From a virus, in IMG/VR virus record IMGVR_UViG_3300033816_000195, positions 1 through 64,000 of that record: a stretch of 64,000 nt of DNA; one strand, 5' to 3'. Within the stretch, counting starts at the first letter, position 1. Each line of letters starts with the position of its first letter. Below, in pieces: positions 27,120 through 37,583 of the stretch. Made by a program: the position numbers and the translations under genes. The notes under the pieces were generated by a model. That model saw only the letters and a list, made by a program, of their open reading frames with translations. It was not told the DNA's origin and ran no database searches.

Positions 27120-30100
27120 TTATCTATTATTATAATTGTAATTATTTATTGCTCTTGATTGATCAAAGAAACCACCTTCACCTGTAATATTATCAAATAC
27201 AAAACTTGTAAGATCATTACCATAAGATGTTTCATAGTCTACTAATCTATTTTCTAATTCTGTATTTGTATTAGGGTCATATACACCAGATGTTATTTCT
27301 ACTGAATAAGGTGATAATCCAAAATCATTTTTTGAAATTGTTAATGTATTTTTTGGATTTAATGGATCATTATAAACATAAGGTTTACCTGTATAGTCTA
27401 TTACAGCTGATATTGGGTCTACGGTAGATTCTTGATACAATGTAGTTCCTGATAGTTGTTCTTTAGGTACCATAAACTGTACTCCATTTTGCTGTAGCTC
27501 AGCTTTCTTCTCATCACCAACATTAAGAGATTTAATATAGGCATCTGGTAGTTTTATTATTACTCCAGAATATTTTATATCACCTGCAGATATTGGTTTA
27601 TAAGCAATACCAAATTCAGTAAGAGTATTATCTTTTGTATACTTTCCTTTAGCATTTTTAAGATCTGTTAGTATTTGTTGTACTAGAGGAACATCTTTAC
27701 CTTCAGCAACATGACCATGTGCCCAAGCAGAAGCACTTGAACCAAAAGTAGATACTCTAATATTTTTGGTATCACCTAAATCTAAATTACTTAGTGTATT
27801 TAACATTTCATATCCTTTAGCTGCAACAGGTCCCATGCTCTTTGTATTAATATTATAGTACTTCATTTTATTAGTATAAAGTCCTGTACCAGCCTCAGTA
27901 ATTGCACTAATTCCTGGAGGAGCTTTTTTAATTACAGAAGAATTTGTAAATGCTTTATTGGCTTTTTCAACAAGTTTATTATAGTTTAACTCATCACCAT
28001 AAGCTGAAGAATTTACTGGATATTTACCAGAAGCAAATCCTATTGTTACAGTTCTTGCTGGTCTATTTCTTGCACCTTCATAGTAAGCAGGCATCCTATA
28101 ATCAGTTTTTCTAGGAGCAACTACTTTTGTTTTAGTAACATATTTATCTTTTATAGCATCAGGTATACTTTTATAATATTCAGCTTCCGATTTAATATTA
28201 CCATACTCATCAAATAAATAATTTGCTCCATCTTGTGTCTTTGAATCAAGTCTAACCATTTCAGCTGTTACACCTTTTATAGCATCTTTTTTCCACTTTT
28301 CAGCAAGTTTATCATATTCTATATAACCACTAATAGCAGCACTATTTTTTCTAACAGCTGCATATAAAGGTGTAGGTTTACCACCAACTTGAATTTCTGA
28401 TAAGTTAGGATTTTGAGCAACAAATTCATTTAACTTATTAGACATATTGTCTATTTCAAGTGCTTTAGGACCTGTACGTGAACTTATTCCTTTAAATATA
28501 TCTTGAGATGCACTAGCAATTTCTGAATAAACTTTATCATCAAAACTACCTAAAAGTGCAGCAGCTTCTTTAGCAGGAATTTTACCATCTCTTACTGCTT
28601 GATACAAAGACATACCACTTTTTACATCATATTTTTTTCTTATATCTTTTGTAAGTATATGAGATTCTGAAGCATCTACATTAGGAAGGTAAGCTGACAT
28701 TTGAGCAAAATAGTCTTTTCCTTTTTCATATCTATCAACAGCTAATAATTGTTCTTGTAATATATTTGCTGCTTGCTCTTTGCTCATCTTATTATTTCCA
28801 GTTAATGTAGCAATAAGAGCACCGGCACTTTGTAGATAATTCTTTACAGGAATAAACTGATCTTTCTTAACTTGATTAGCAAAGTCCAGCATATTAATTT
28901 CATTTGTAACATTACCCTCTCTATCTGTTATAGTTACACCAGTAGTTTCACTTTCTTTTTCTCTAGCTACTCTACCTACTACATTACCATTAGCATCAGT
29001 AATAGGTTCCCATGTATGGGTACCTCTTTCTTCAACTAACCATTTATCTAATGCTTCTTTTTTAGCAAGTCCAGATTTATACTCGGCAACTCTCTTTGCA
29101 GAAGCTTCTTTTGCACCAATCTCTTTGAGATTGTACATATGCTTGTCTTCCATTACTTTATATGGGTTAGACTCTAAATCTGTTTTAGCATCTTTATAAG
29201 CAAATATTTGAGCAGCTTCATTTAAGTCTTTTGACATAAGCATACTGGCTACACCAGAATCTACTTTAAATCTTAAAGTATTTAGGTCACCATAAGGATT
29301 TCTAAATCCACCTTCAGTAGATGGTGTACTTGACATACCATTATTTAGAGTCTTGCCTTGTTGTTCTACTGATGATAATACTTTAGCATTAATATCTCGG
29401 TTCATTTCTAATTGAGCTATCTCTAACTCTGTTCCAGGGTTTGCTGTTTTATTAGCAACCTGTTTCTTTAAATCATCTATTCTATTATTATATACTGTAT
29501 TTTGTGCTTGTAAACCTTTGTATCTTAATTCATTTTGTCTTTTAAGTATTGTAAACTTATCTTCAAGATACTTCATTTCTGCAGCATTCTCATCATTATT
29601 AAATAAAGCAGCATTAGACTTAGCATAATCTTTTCTATCAACATAAGCTTGTGTATTATATACAGCTTGTATTCCAGGATCATTACCTAATCTTGCTTCA
29701 AATAATTTACTTAATGGTTCTATTAATTGTTCACCATTTTTATTTTTAATAATCCATCTACCATCAGGACTAAACTTTACTGACTCAATAGATAATCCAG
29801 CTTCTTTAGCTACATCTTGAGCTACAGACATAGCATTTACATATGGAGTATATGTAGCATTTCCAAAACTCATAGCTGTTGCATCATCTGCTTTTTTAAA
29901 TTCTTCTCTTTTATAATCTAGTTCTCTTAAACCTACATCCCAATATCTATCTTGTAATTTTTCATCATAAGCATTTTTAAAAGATTCTCCTTTAGATCTT
30001 TCCGTCATATAATTTTTAGTCCAGGCCATATCTTTTACTAAGCCTTTATCTTCATATAATGGTTTAAATATTTGTGTAGCTTGATTTACATTTTGCTCTA

Positions 30101-30353
30101 ATGATAAATCCATTTGAGAAATTCTTTTTAAATCAAACTCAGCTTGTTTTAAATAAGTATCTCTTTTATTAATATTACCATCTCTAGTTAAATCTGCATG
30201 GTATAATTTACCATACATATTATTTAATGCCTTCCAATTATTATCATACTGAGTTTGTTTTGTCTGCAAAACATTTGCATAAAAATTTAAGTCAGGTTGA
30301 AAGGGTTGAAACTGAGGTATATAATCTGTGACGCCTTGTAAATACGTTGCCAT
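27120..30353 (-). CDS. crAss-type virion protein (1077 aa), cargo or tail candidate
   Basis: Starts MATYLQGVTDYIPQFQPFQP and continues with charged, Gln/Asn-rich helices (about residues 20-330), a pattern I associate with the conserved crAss-like virion gene upstream of the giant ORFs. No enzymatic motif was found. The C-terminal 200 residues look beta-rich and end in a Tyr/Asn-rich tail (NYNYNNR). The gene ends two bases before the 2241-aa gene, so the four genes from here to 3984 form a tightly coupled block. A role as a stored and ejected or tail-lumen protein is inferred from position only. Confidence 0.65.
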   Translation of the reverse strand: MATYLQGVTDYIPQFQPFQPDLNFYANVLQTKQTQYDNNWKALNNMYGKLYHADLTRDGNINKRDTYLKQAEFDLKRISQMDLSLEQNVNQATQIFKPLYEDKGLVKDMAWTKNYMTERSKGESFKNAYDEKLQDRYWDVGLRELDYKREEFKKADDATAMSFGNATYTPYVNAMSVAQDVAKEAGLSIESVKFSPDGRWIIKNKNGEQLIEPLSKLFEARLGNDPGIQAVYNTQAYVDRKDYAKSNAALFNNDENAAEMKYLEDKFTILKRQNELRYKGLQAQNTVYNNRIDDLKKQVANKTANPGTELEIAQLEMNRDINAKVLSSVEQQGKTLNNGMSSTPSTEGGFRNPYGDLNTLRFKVDSGVASMLMSKDLNEAAQIFAYKDAKTDLESNPYKVMEDKHMYNLKEIGAKEASAKRVAEYKSGLAKKEALDKWLVEERGTHTWEPITDANGNVVGRVAREKESETTGVTITDREGNVTNEINMLDFANQVKKDQFIPVKNYLQSAGALIATLTGNNKMSKEQAANILQEQLLAVDRYEKGKDYFAQMSAYLPNVDASESHILTKDIRKKYDVKSGMSLYQAVRDGKIPAKEAAALLGSFDDKVYSEIASASQDIFKGISSRTGPKALEIDNMSNKLNEFVAQNPNLSEIQVGGKPTPLYAAVRKNSAAISGYIEYDKLAEKWKKDAIKGVTAEMVRLDSKTQDGANYLFDEYGNIKSEAEYYKSIPDAIKDKYVTKTKVVAPRKTDYRMPAYYEGARNRPARTVTIGFASGKYPVNSSAYGDELNYNKLVEKANKAFTNSSVIKKAPPGISAITEAGTGLYTNKMKYYNINTKSMGPVAAKGYEMLNTLSNLDLGDTKNIRVSTFGSSASAWAHGHVAEGKDVPLVQQILTDLKNAKGKYTKDNTLTEFGIAYKPISAGDIKYSGVIIKLPDAYIKSLNVGDEKKAELQQNGVQFMVPKEQLSGTTLYQESTVDPISAVIDYTGKPYVYNDPLNPKNTLTISKNDFGLSPYSVEITSGVYDPNTNTELENRLVDYETSYGNDLTSFVFDNITGEGGFFDQSRAINNYNYNNR

Positions 30354-30417
30354 AATTGATTCTTATTATCTATTGTAAAACTATCAAAATTTTATAAGTT
30401 TAATAAACTTTTAAAGT

Positions 30418-32625
30418 TTAGTAAAACATAAATGGAAAAACTGTATCACCCATTACATATGCTCCGCCATTAGCAAATTGTCCACCATATCTACCAACAT
30501 CAAAATTTTGTTTAAATAACATTTCTTGCATCTTTGGACTTAGACCAGAACCTTGTAATTCATATGCAAAATCTAAGGCATCTTTTTGTTTAGTACCTGG
30601 ATCAACAGTTTTATCAGTCGCTACATAATCTACAAAACCACCTGATTCAGGATCAATTTGATAATTAGGGGTCATTTGGTTAAGAGCATCTGTTTGTGCC
30701 GCATTAGTAGTTGCTGTGTTATATGCTTGAGCAAGATTGCCTCTTAAAGCCATTTTAGAATTATCATACTGTTGATTAGCAATAGCATTTTCATTTCCTA
30801 ATTGTTTAGTCAACTGATTATTCAGCATGTTATATTGGTTTCTTAAAGCACCTAATCCTTGTTTATATTGATTAGCAATACCCACATTAGCATTATCATA
30901 TTGACTAGACACATCAGCAACACCTTTTGATAACTTACCTTGCATTGCAGCTAAAGTAGCTCTATTTGCAGGACCAGCAGCTGTTGAAGAAACAGCCTTA
31001 GCTAATTGTGCAGTAGCTTCATTTTGTCCAGCAATGTTTCTTGTAGGATCTAAATAGTTTACTCCATACTCTATAGGTTGCATTCTTTGTGTAATAGGTA
31101 AGTATTTTTTTAATCCCATTAGATTTGCAAATGCATTAGCAGTATTTATAGTATCTTGTAAATAAAAACCTGATCTTCTTCTTGGTGGGGCAAAACCAGG
31201 ATCATATTCTGACTCTGCAGTATACTCATCACATAGACATTTACCATCTACCATAGGTGTCTCAACTTCATTACCATTTTCATCAGGGCAATAACATTTT
31301 TGAACAGGAGCGTTAGGATTTTCTATAACTTTTGGATCCTCTTCCTTTTTAGCTAAAGGATCTAATTGTCTAACTCCAAAATAATTATCTACATAAGCTT
31401 CTTGTAATTTCCCTAATAGTTCTGGATCTTTAAGCATTTCTTCTGTAAATGTACCAGTTTTATTTTGGCTAAGTGCTCTAAGTTTAGAGCTTTCCATTCC
31501 TTTATTTGTTAGACCAAATTCTTGCCACATTGATCTAATAGCATCTGGATTATTTTTTAAAGACCATTCATAGATAGCTTTTTGAGCTTGTCCTTCTGAC
31601 ATATCTTTAATACCAGGTATATCAGCTTCCCATTGTCCTAGATAATCTTCAAGCTTTTGATCTCTATCACTAAACTTATTTTGTTTACCAGTTGGTGTAA
31701 TATTACCTTTTTTAGTTTTAGCTTTCTCATATGGTGTTATAGCTCCTGGAGCAGCTTTAGGTAAGTAACCTCCATAAGCCATTTCAACAGGATTGTAAGG
31801 AAAGAAATAATCTTCCATAGGATATCCTCCGTAAGCCATCATTTGCTCTTGTCCCATTTGCATCATTTGTTCATCTTGCATAGGTTGAGCAATAGGTTCT
31901 CCACTTGGCATTTCTGAAGGCATCTGATTTCCTTGTTCTACTTCTTCATAATCTGCATACTCTTCAGTAGGTTGCTGCTGTGGTTGGGCTTTTTGTGGTA
32001 ATAACTCCTCTTCAGAAATACCATTTGCTTCCATATAAGGTTTAGAAATCAAAGGTATCTCTTGTGGAAAACCTTTCATAGATTCTTGAATTAATGCTAA
32101 TTCTCCTAACTTCATTGTATAGTTTTTTAGCATCATTTCAGCAGTCTTTCTTTCTAATTTATCTGAGTCAGGATCTTGTAGAATTTTTCTATAAGGATTT
32201 AAATCATACTTTTTAGATATAGCCGCAGGAGTATACCCACCATCTTTAGGTGATAAACCAAATTTTTTAAGTATAGCAGGATCCTTTATTTTCATTGCCT
32301 TAGTATCACTGAAAATAAAACTATCATCTGGTAAATTTAAAGGAGTACCTCCTTCATAATGTCTTTTACCACCAATTGTATAAAATGCAGGCATATTACT
32401 ACCATCATTAGTAACAACTGTTTCATTCTTTTCAGCTTCTAGATTAGCTCCTTCTCTTGCAACAGGTTGCAAAGTTCTACTAACTTTAGTTTGAGGTTTT
32501 CCTATATAAGCATTATAGTCAGCACCACCAAAGGCAGGTACGTCATTTGCTAATGCACCTTGAACTTGATAACCAGTTCTAGCTTGTTTTAAACCAGGAA
32601 CTTTTTTAATTCTTACTTTTATCAT
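30418..32625 (-). CDS. crAss-type conserved virion protein (735 aa), cargo candidate
   Basis: The N-terminus MIKVRIKKVPGLKQARTGYQ shares the KVRIxKxP pattern with the neighbouring 1602-aa protein. Residues about 55-200 contain GKRHYEGGTPLNLPDDSFIF and a KYDLNPYRKILQDPDSD stretch, which I recognise as a conserved crAss-like virion domain. A central Pro/Gln/Met-rich linker holds the repeated phrase MAYGGY (twice). A Cys cluster (CYCPDENG ... GKCLC) follows near residue 440. The last 200 residues are Ala/Asn/Gln-rich helices suited to a long coiled coil. The C-terminus again holds a GG phrase (FANGGAYVMGD). It is probably a virion structural or ejected protein; the exact location is unknown. Confidence 0.65.
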   Translation of the reverse strand: MIKVRIKKVPGLKQARTGYQVQGALANDVPAFGGADYNAYIGKPQTKVSRTLQPVAREGANLEAEKNETVVTNDGSNMPAFYTIGGKRHYEGGTPLNLPDDSFIFSDTKAMKIKDPAILKKFGLSPKDGGYTPAAISKKYDLNPYRKILQDPDSDKLERKTAEMMLKNYTMKLGELALIQESMKGFPQEIPLISKPYMEANGISEEELLPQKAQPQQQPTEEYADYEEVEQGNQMPSEMPSGEPIAQPMQDEQMMQMGQEQMMAYGGYPMEDYFFPYNPVEMAYGGYLPKAAPGAITPYEKAKTKKGNITPTGKQNKFSDRDQKLEDYLGQWEADIPGIKDMSEGQAQKAIYEWSLKNNPDAIRSMWQEFGLTNKGMESSKLRALSQNKTGTFTEEMLKDPELLGKLQEAYVDNYFGVRQLDPLAKKEEDPKVIENPNAPVQKCYCPDENGNEVETPMVDGKCLCDEYTAESEYDPGFAPPRRRSGFYLQDTINTANAFANLMGLKKYLPITQRMQPIEYGVNYLDPTRNIAGQNEATAQLAKAVSSTAAGPANRATLAAMQGKLSKGVADVSSQYDNANVGIANQYKQGLGALRNQYNMLNNQLTKQLGNENAIANQQYDNSKMALRGNLAQAYNTATTNAAQTDALNQMTPNYQIDPESGGFVDYVATDKTVDPGTKQKDALDFAYELQGSGLSPKMQEMLFKQNFDVGRYGGQFANGGAYVMGDTVFPFMFY

Positions 32626-32630
32626 TTGTT

Positions 32631-35600
32631 TTAGTATATATATTCTACTTCACCACCATTATTTAAAAATTCTTGAAGTTCTTCTGGTGTCATCATTACT
32701 TCATCTCCTTCTTCCATATCATCATACACACTTCCTCCATCCTCATATATAGGCCCACCAAATTTAACTACTCCTTCAAAACCTTGTTCATCTGGTTTAA
32801 ATAAACCTGTATTAGTATCATAGTTTCCACTATCTATCATTGCTGTTTCAGGAGCAGATGCATCACCATAAAATTCATTATATAAACTTGCTTGCACCTT
32901 TTTTGTATCTCCTATATTTTTAAGTCCAGTAGCTCCAGCTAAAGCAGTATTAAATTGAATATTACCTATTTCTGGATTTAATTCCCACATATTTTTATTT
33001 TTGTAATCTACAGAAACTACTCCAGGTTTTTCACCATACTCTTCTCTCATTTTATCTAATTGAGTATTCAGTAATTGTCTTCCCGCATCTTTAGAAGACA
33101 TAGTTTGCATTCTATCTAATGCAGGTTTAGTTCTGTCATCTTCAGTAACAGGAGTTTCAAAACCATATCGAGCTTGAGGTATTCCGCCAAATCTTTTTTT
33201 ACCAGCAAGTTTTGCATCAACTATCTTTTTAAGTTTAGCTTCTTCTGCTTGTATCTTAAGTGTTAAATCATTTGCTTGTTTATTTACCTCAGATAATTTT
33301 GTTTTTTCAGCTGTTGTTTTATTTGTTTTATTTAATAAAGTCATTTCTTGGTCTCTCAAAGTTTCTAGCTGCTTGTTCATTCTAAAAATAATATTATCTT
33401 GTGTAGAAACATCAGAAAATTGTCTAGCTGCATTCTTAGCATCAGTGTAACTATTATAGTTTCTATTACGATATCTAGCCTCATCCTGTTTTAATTTAGC
33501 AGCTTGTGCTTTTTTTGATTCTTCAGGTGAAAGTGGCTTATAATTATTTCTATTTTCAGAAACATATTTATCATAATCATCAGCTGATACATTTGAACTA
33601 GTAGTAGATTTAGATTTACCAGATGAATTAGATTTTGGTTTACTATATTTTTTCTTATTACTAAACCTTGATTTTTTACTAACTGGTTCAATTAAACCTA
33701 ATTGTTCAGGAGTATATTCTGTTTGATACATCAGATCTTCTTCTGGTACAGGTAATGTATTCTGAAAGTTTTCTGAAAGTTTCATAGCATCATTTACACT
33801 TTGATTATAAAAATCTTGTAAAGGCATTTCTTCTTCAAATGTTTGTTGAGGCATTTGTACAGACTCTTCATCATCATTACCAAGAAAAGATCTGAGTCTA
33901 TCTAAGCGGTCAAATAATTGAGGCATTATTCTTCTCTTTTCTCCACCCGGCTGATAATAACCACCAAATCTAAAAGCAGCTTCATTTCTTCTCCATTCTG
34001 GATAAGCTTCATTTCTCATATTTTGGAGATAGTTAAACATTTCCTTTTGTTCATTATAAGGATTGTTTTTGTTAATCTCAAATTTTGCTTCTGGTGCATT
34101 AGGAGTTGTAGGTAAATCAAAACCTGGTCTACCTGTTTGTACATTTGCTGAACTTTGAGGAGAAGCATTAGCTTTCATTTGTTGCACAGCATTGAATAAA
34201 TTTTCAGTAGATGTACTACTTGGTGAACCTATAGCAGATTGTATAAATGCTGCTAACGGATTAGGTGCTGCAGATGCCGGATTTGCTGCAGAAGGTGTGT
34301 TAGCTTCTGTAAAACTTTCATCTGTTATTGGTTCTCCAGCAGCATTAATTACTGTAGTACCACTTTGTGTTCTACTTGTTGGTTGAGCTTTCCCTTGTAA
34401 ATAATCTAAAGCTGTTGGAGATTGTGTCTGTCCAGTAGGTGCAGATTGTTTTACATCAGGAGCACTAGACTGTCTAGGAGAATTAGAGTAATCAAAAAGA
34501 TTAGATGGATTATTTACCATTTGCTCCAAAGCATTACCTGCAGTTTGTTGATTAGCTACATAGTTTGGATCAGTTGCAGCATTAATAGCCGCCATATTCT
34601 GTGCATTAGGTACCCATTTCTTTTGTTGTTCATTCCATACTAAACCTCTATCTTTTTGTTTTTGTTGGAATTCTGCAATATACTCTTTATCTTCTCCAGG
34701 TGCTTTTACAGTAGATGATGGAGTAAATGAAAAATTTCCATTTCTACTATCATCATATGCATAATCACTACCATAACCTTGCTTAAAAGCTCTTTTTATA
34801 TCACGCTCTTTAACTCTCAAATCTCTGCCAGATAAACCTTGAGTTTCTCTCTGTAAAGTAGATTGTAGATCATTTCCTTTAGGTACATTGCTACCGGCAG
34901 ATGTATTACCTGCGGATGCTAAACTACCTGAAGTAGGTAGATTAATCAGTGGTTTTCCAGAAGCATCTCTGTTTACATTATAATCTATAGTATATCTTCT
35001 AGGAGCTCCTGTTAGCCAATTAGATTTTGTAACATTTATCTTAGCAATACTAGAAGGATCAAACATACCTGTGTAAGGTTGATTGGTTCCTGCTACACGC
35101 ATACCCATTGGTTTTGCCCATGTTCCTGCATAAGTAGCAAATCTCCCTGGAAATATACCAGGACCTCTGTTTCCTAATCTAGGATCATAATACATTCCCG
35201 GAAACTGCCCTCTATTATAACCTGCGTTAAAATAATTAGGATAAGCATTTCTGTTTACATTAGTCTGTGTTCTTGTATTACTTTGAGGATTAGACATACC
35301 AGCCTTTTGAGCTAACTCATACATTTCTTTAGCAGATAGATCATCTCTCAAAGACATACCTAATCTATCTCCTATTTGTTTAGCATAAGAACTATAATCA
35401 TTACCTACTTCTCCTCTTGTTTGATATTTAGTTAAACCACCATTAGCAAAGTAAGCATCTGTTGTATCTTTAGAATAAGTATCATCTAAATCTGCTTGAG
35501 TAAAAGCATCATTACCACCATAAATAAACTTTTGTAAATTTCCGTAAGGATCCATAAATGGATCATTTACTATACCACCTATTTGAAATGGTAATTTAAA

Positions 35601-37439
35601 TTGAAAACCTGCAGGTGGATTAAGTAATTTTTGTCCAGGATTTAACATTCTCTGTCCTGAATTTAACATAGTTTGTCCAGCATTTAACATAGTTTGTCCT
35701 GAAGGTAATGCTGAAGTACCTTTACCTAATAGTTTTGAACCACTATTAACAGCTTGAGATACAGCATTTTTACCAAAATTAATTCCCCAATTAGGTGCAC
35801 CAAATACAAGTGTTTGCACTAAAGCATCATCTGCTTGTGCTGCTTGAGGACCCATACCTAGAGAACCATAATAATTTCTTGGATCATAACCCCTGCTATT
35901 CATTCTTTGAGTAGCTTCAGCAATTAATTCAGAATCAGGTTTCCAACCAGTTTCTCTAGCAGTTTTTTCTAACCAATCTTTTCCTTTTGTAATACCTTGG
36001 TCTAGATACTCAGCACCTCCTCTAATAAGATTCTCAATTCCTGCACCAATACCAAATGGATCTGAAGGAGGAGTAACTACTGGAGTAACTACTGGAGTAA
36101 CTGTTTTAGGAGTAGATTTCTTTTTAGGTTTAGTAATAACTTTTTCTGTAGGTATTTCTTCAGTAGGATCATTAGGATTTTCTACTGGACCCACAGGTAA
36201 ATTTCTACCCATTGCTAGATCTTCTGTTCCTGCACCATCTGGTTGTAAATAATCTGGAATATTATCACTATTATAATCTGCCTCATTCCAATTTTTTGGA
36301 CCAGTAGCGTTATTTGCAGCTTCAGAGTTAGTTGTATTTGCTACTTCTTTTATACTCTCATTATTTACATCTTTACTGATTTGTTCAGTTACAAGTCTAC
36401 CCGGAGTTTTATTTCCAGTAGCTCTCATACCGTGCCCATAACCAGGTAAATAATAACCCATACCCATTCCTGGCATAGGGCTAAATTCCATAGAGTATCT
36501 AGAAGGTCTTCCTGTTAACCAATGGGATCTTGTAACATCTAATTTACTTATAGGTCCCATCATTCCCATTTGTAACATATCAGGAGTAAGACCCATAAAA
36601 GGTGTCATGTAATATGGATTGTTTCTAAAACCTCTTCTTTTATTAAAGCCTAATCTTGCTTGTACTAACTCATTCATAGGATCATGAAACACATCAGTAT
36701 CACCATGAGTATAATGAGTAAAGTCATATGGTTGTTCTTGACCACCATCTTGCATGTATGTATCAAACTGATTTTCTGCTTGTTCTTTTATTACAGCTAA
36801 CTGAGCATTATTCTTAAGATTATTTACAAAAGAACCTTTCATATTATTCCTAACTTCTTCACCAGTTGGATCTGGTGTAGAAGATTGAGTTAGTTGTGTT
36901 GTTCCACCAAGTTCTTTTTTAGCCAGTTTAAGAATATTGTTTACATACTTTCTTCTTTCCTTTTTAAAGTTACCTCCTAATTTAGCTTGAGTAGTTGCAT
37001 TAGGATCTTCATAGTCAGAGTATATTTCTGCATCAAAGTCTGAGTCGTCTCTATCTTCAGCTATAAGATCATTAGAAATTTTAGTTTCATTCTGTTGTGA
37101 AACAGGTTGTGTTACAGGACTATTTGCTATTTCTACTTTGTTAGATTCTGTTGCTTCATCTGTTTCTTCTTCTTCCTCTTCTTCTTTATTTTGAGAAGCA
37201 TACATTTGATATACTTGATCATAGTAACTATTAGCTGAATTAAAATCATTACCTAAAATAGCAAAGAGTTTAACCATAGTTTCTTCTTTAGCTTTTCCTG
37301 AAGCAATATCATTTGCTATAAAATTTACCAATTGTTCTTGAGAAGAAGGAGGTGTTCCACCCATTTGTGCTGTAAATTTTTGTAGTTTACTTACAAACTT
37401 CCCTTTTCCATCTGGTGCTTTAGTTATTCTTACTTTCAT
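32631..37439 (-). CDS. Large low-complexity crAss-type virion protein (1602 aa) with internal repeats
   Basis: Begins MKVRITKAPDGKGKFVSKLQ, matching the start of the 735-aa neighbour. It is rich in Asn, Pro, Gly and Gln with long probably disordered stretches. Two 24-residue copies are seen at residues 297-320 and 798-821 around a shared WLTG(R/A)P core. Four tandem 7-residue units of type xGQxMLN lie near residues 580-607. More than ten GG-centred phrases occur (YMQDGGQ, YFANGGLTKYQ, FRFGGYYQPGG, KRFGGIPQ). The C-terminus (EDGGSVYDD ... MTPEELQEFLNNGGEVEYIY) resembles the repeated module of the 1339-aa protein. No enzymatic motif is seen. Gene position and composition suggest a tail or cargo structural protein. 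Confidence 0.65.
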   Translation of the reverse strand: MKVRITKAPDGKGKFVSKLQKFTAQMGGTPPSSQEQLVNFIANDIASGKAKEETMVKLFAILGNDFNSANSYYDQVYQMYASQNKEEEEEEETDEATESNKVEIANSPVTQPVSQQNETKISNDLIAEDRDDSDFDAEIYSDYEDPNATTQAKLGGNFKKERRKYVNNILKLAKKELGGTTQLTQSSTPDPTGEEVRNNMKGSFVNNLKNNAQLAVIKEQAENQFDTYMQDGGQEQPYDFTHYTHGDTDVFHDPMNELVQARLGFNKRRGFRNNPYYMTPFMGLTPDMLQMGMMGPISKLDVTRSHWLTGRPSRYSMEFSPMPGMGMGYYLPGYGHGMRATGNKTPGRLVTEQISKDVNNESIKEVANTTNSEAANNATGPKNWNEADYNSDNIPDYLQPDGAGTEDLAMGRNLPVGPVENPNDPTEEIPTEKVITKPKKKSTPKTVTPVVTPVVTPPSDPFGIGAGIENLIRGGAEYLDQGITKGKDWLEKTARETGWKPDSELIAEATQRMNSRGYDPRNYYGSLGMGPQAAQADDALVQTLVFGAPNWGINFGKNAVSQAVNSGSKLLGKGTSALPSGQTMLNAGQTMLNSGQRMLNPGQKLLNPPAGFQFKLPFQIGGIVNDPFMDPYGNLQKFIYGGNDAFTQADLDDTYSKDTTDAYFANGGLTKYQTRGEVGNDYSSYAKQIGDRLGMSLRDDLSAKEMYELAQKAGMSNPQSNTRTQTNVNRNAYPNYFNAGYNRGQFPGMYYDPRLGNRGPGIFPGRFATYAGTWAKPMGMRVAGTNQPYTGMFDPSSIAKINVTKSNWLTGAPRRYTIDYNVNRDASGKPLINLPTSGSLASAGNTSAGSNVPKGNDLQSTLQRETQGLSGRDLRVKERDIKRAFKQGYGSDYAYDDSRNGNFSFTPSSTVKAPGEDKEYIAEFQQKQKDRGLVWNEQQKKWVPNAQNMAAINAATDPNYVANQQTAGNALEQMVNNPSNLFDYSNSPRQSSAPDVKQSAPTGQTQSPTALDYLQGKAQPTSRTQSGTTVINAAGEPITDESFTEANTPSAANPASAAPNPLAAFIQSAIGSPSSTSTENLFNAVQQMKANASPQSSANVQTGRPGFDLPTTPNAPEAKFEINKNNPYNEQKEMFNYLQNMRNEAYPEWRRNEAAFRFGGYYQPGGEKRRIMPQLFDRLDRLRSFLGNDDEESVQMPQQTFEEEMPLQDFYNQSVNDAMKLSENFQNTLPVPEEDLMYQTEYTPEQLGLIEPVSKKSRFSNKKKYSKPKSNSSGKSKSTTSSNVSADDYDKYVSENRNNYKPLSPEESKKAQAAKLKQDEARYRNRNYNSYTDAKNAARQFSDVSTQDNIIFRMNKQLETLRDQEMTLLNKTNKTTAEKTKLSEVNKQANDLTLKIQAEEAKLKKIVDAKLAGKKRFGGIPQARYGFETPVTEDDRTKPALDRMQTMSSKDAGRQLLNTQLDKMREEYGEKPGVVSVDYKNKNMWELNPEIGNIQFNTALAGATGLKNIGDTKKVQASLYNEFYGDASAPETAMIDSGNYDTNTGLFKPDEQGFEGVVKFGGPIYEDGGSVYDDMEEGDEVMMTPEELQEFLNNGGEVEYIY
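34977..35048 (-). repeat. Second copy of the 24-residue WLTG repeat
   Basis: Encodes IAKINVTKSNWLTGAPRRYT plus four further residues, at 798-821 of the 1602-aa protein. It matches the copy at 36480-36551 at most positions, so it is an intragenic duplication about 1.5 kb away. Confidence 0.85.
35619..35702 (-). repeat. Four tandem 21-bp units in the 1602-aa gene
   Basis: Exactly four 21-base units encode SGQTMLN, AGQTMLN, SGQRMLN and PGQKLLN. The reading frame is kept because the unit length is a multiple of three. This looks like recent slippage expansion and could vary in copy number between strains. Confidence 0.9.
36480..36551 (-). repeat. First copy of the 24-residue WLTG repeat
   Basis: Encodes ISKLDVTRSHWLTGRPSRYS plus four further residues, at 297-320 of the 1602-aa protein. 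It pairs with the copy at 34977-35048. In both copies the following residues are Met/Gly/Pro/Tyr-rich or Asn-rich linkers, as if the unit were a small folded or binding module on a flexible chain. Confidence 0.85.
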
Positions 37440-37497
37440 AATAACGTGTTATATACTAATATACTAAAATTTAATTTAATGAGTAAACTTTAAAAAT

Positions 37498-37583
37498 TTA
37501 CAATTCTTCTATAATGTAACCTTGATCAACATATCTTTTTAGGTCTTCTTTATTTTTAATATCCATTTCAATAGCCCCACCAT
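37498..37583 (-). repeat. C-terminal copy of the GG / YVDxGYxxEEL module
   Basis: Encodes NGGAIEMDIKNKEDLKRYVD followed by QGYIIEEL at the very end of the 1339-aa protein. A second copy at 40524-40602 encodes GGITLNVSDNEIQKYVDGGY followed by VVEEL. DNA similarity is also visible around the shared ATCAACATAT stretch. A more diverged version closes the 1602-aa protein near 32640-32720. Confidence 0.8.

Noticed and set aside
30354-30417. Inverted repeat AAACTT/AAGTTT near 30405 as a terminator
   Set aside because: The stem is short and purely AT-rich without a strong T tract, so it is not distinguishable from background in this low-GC genome.
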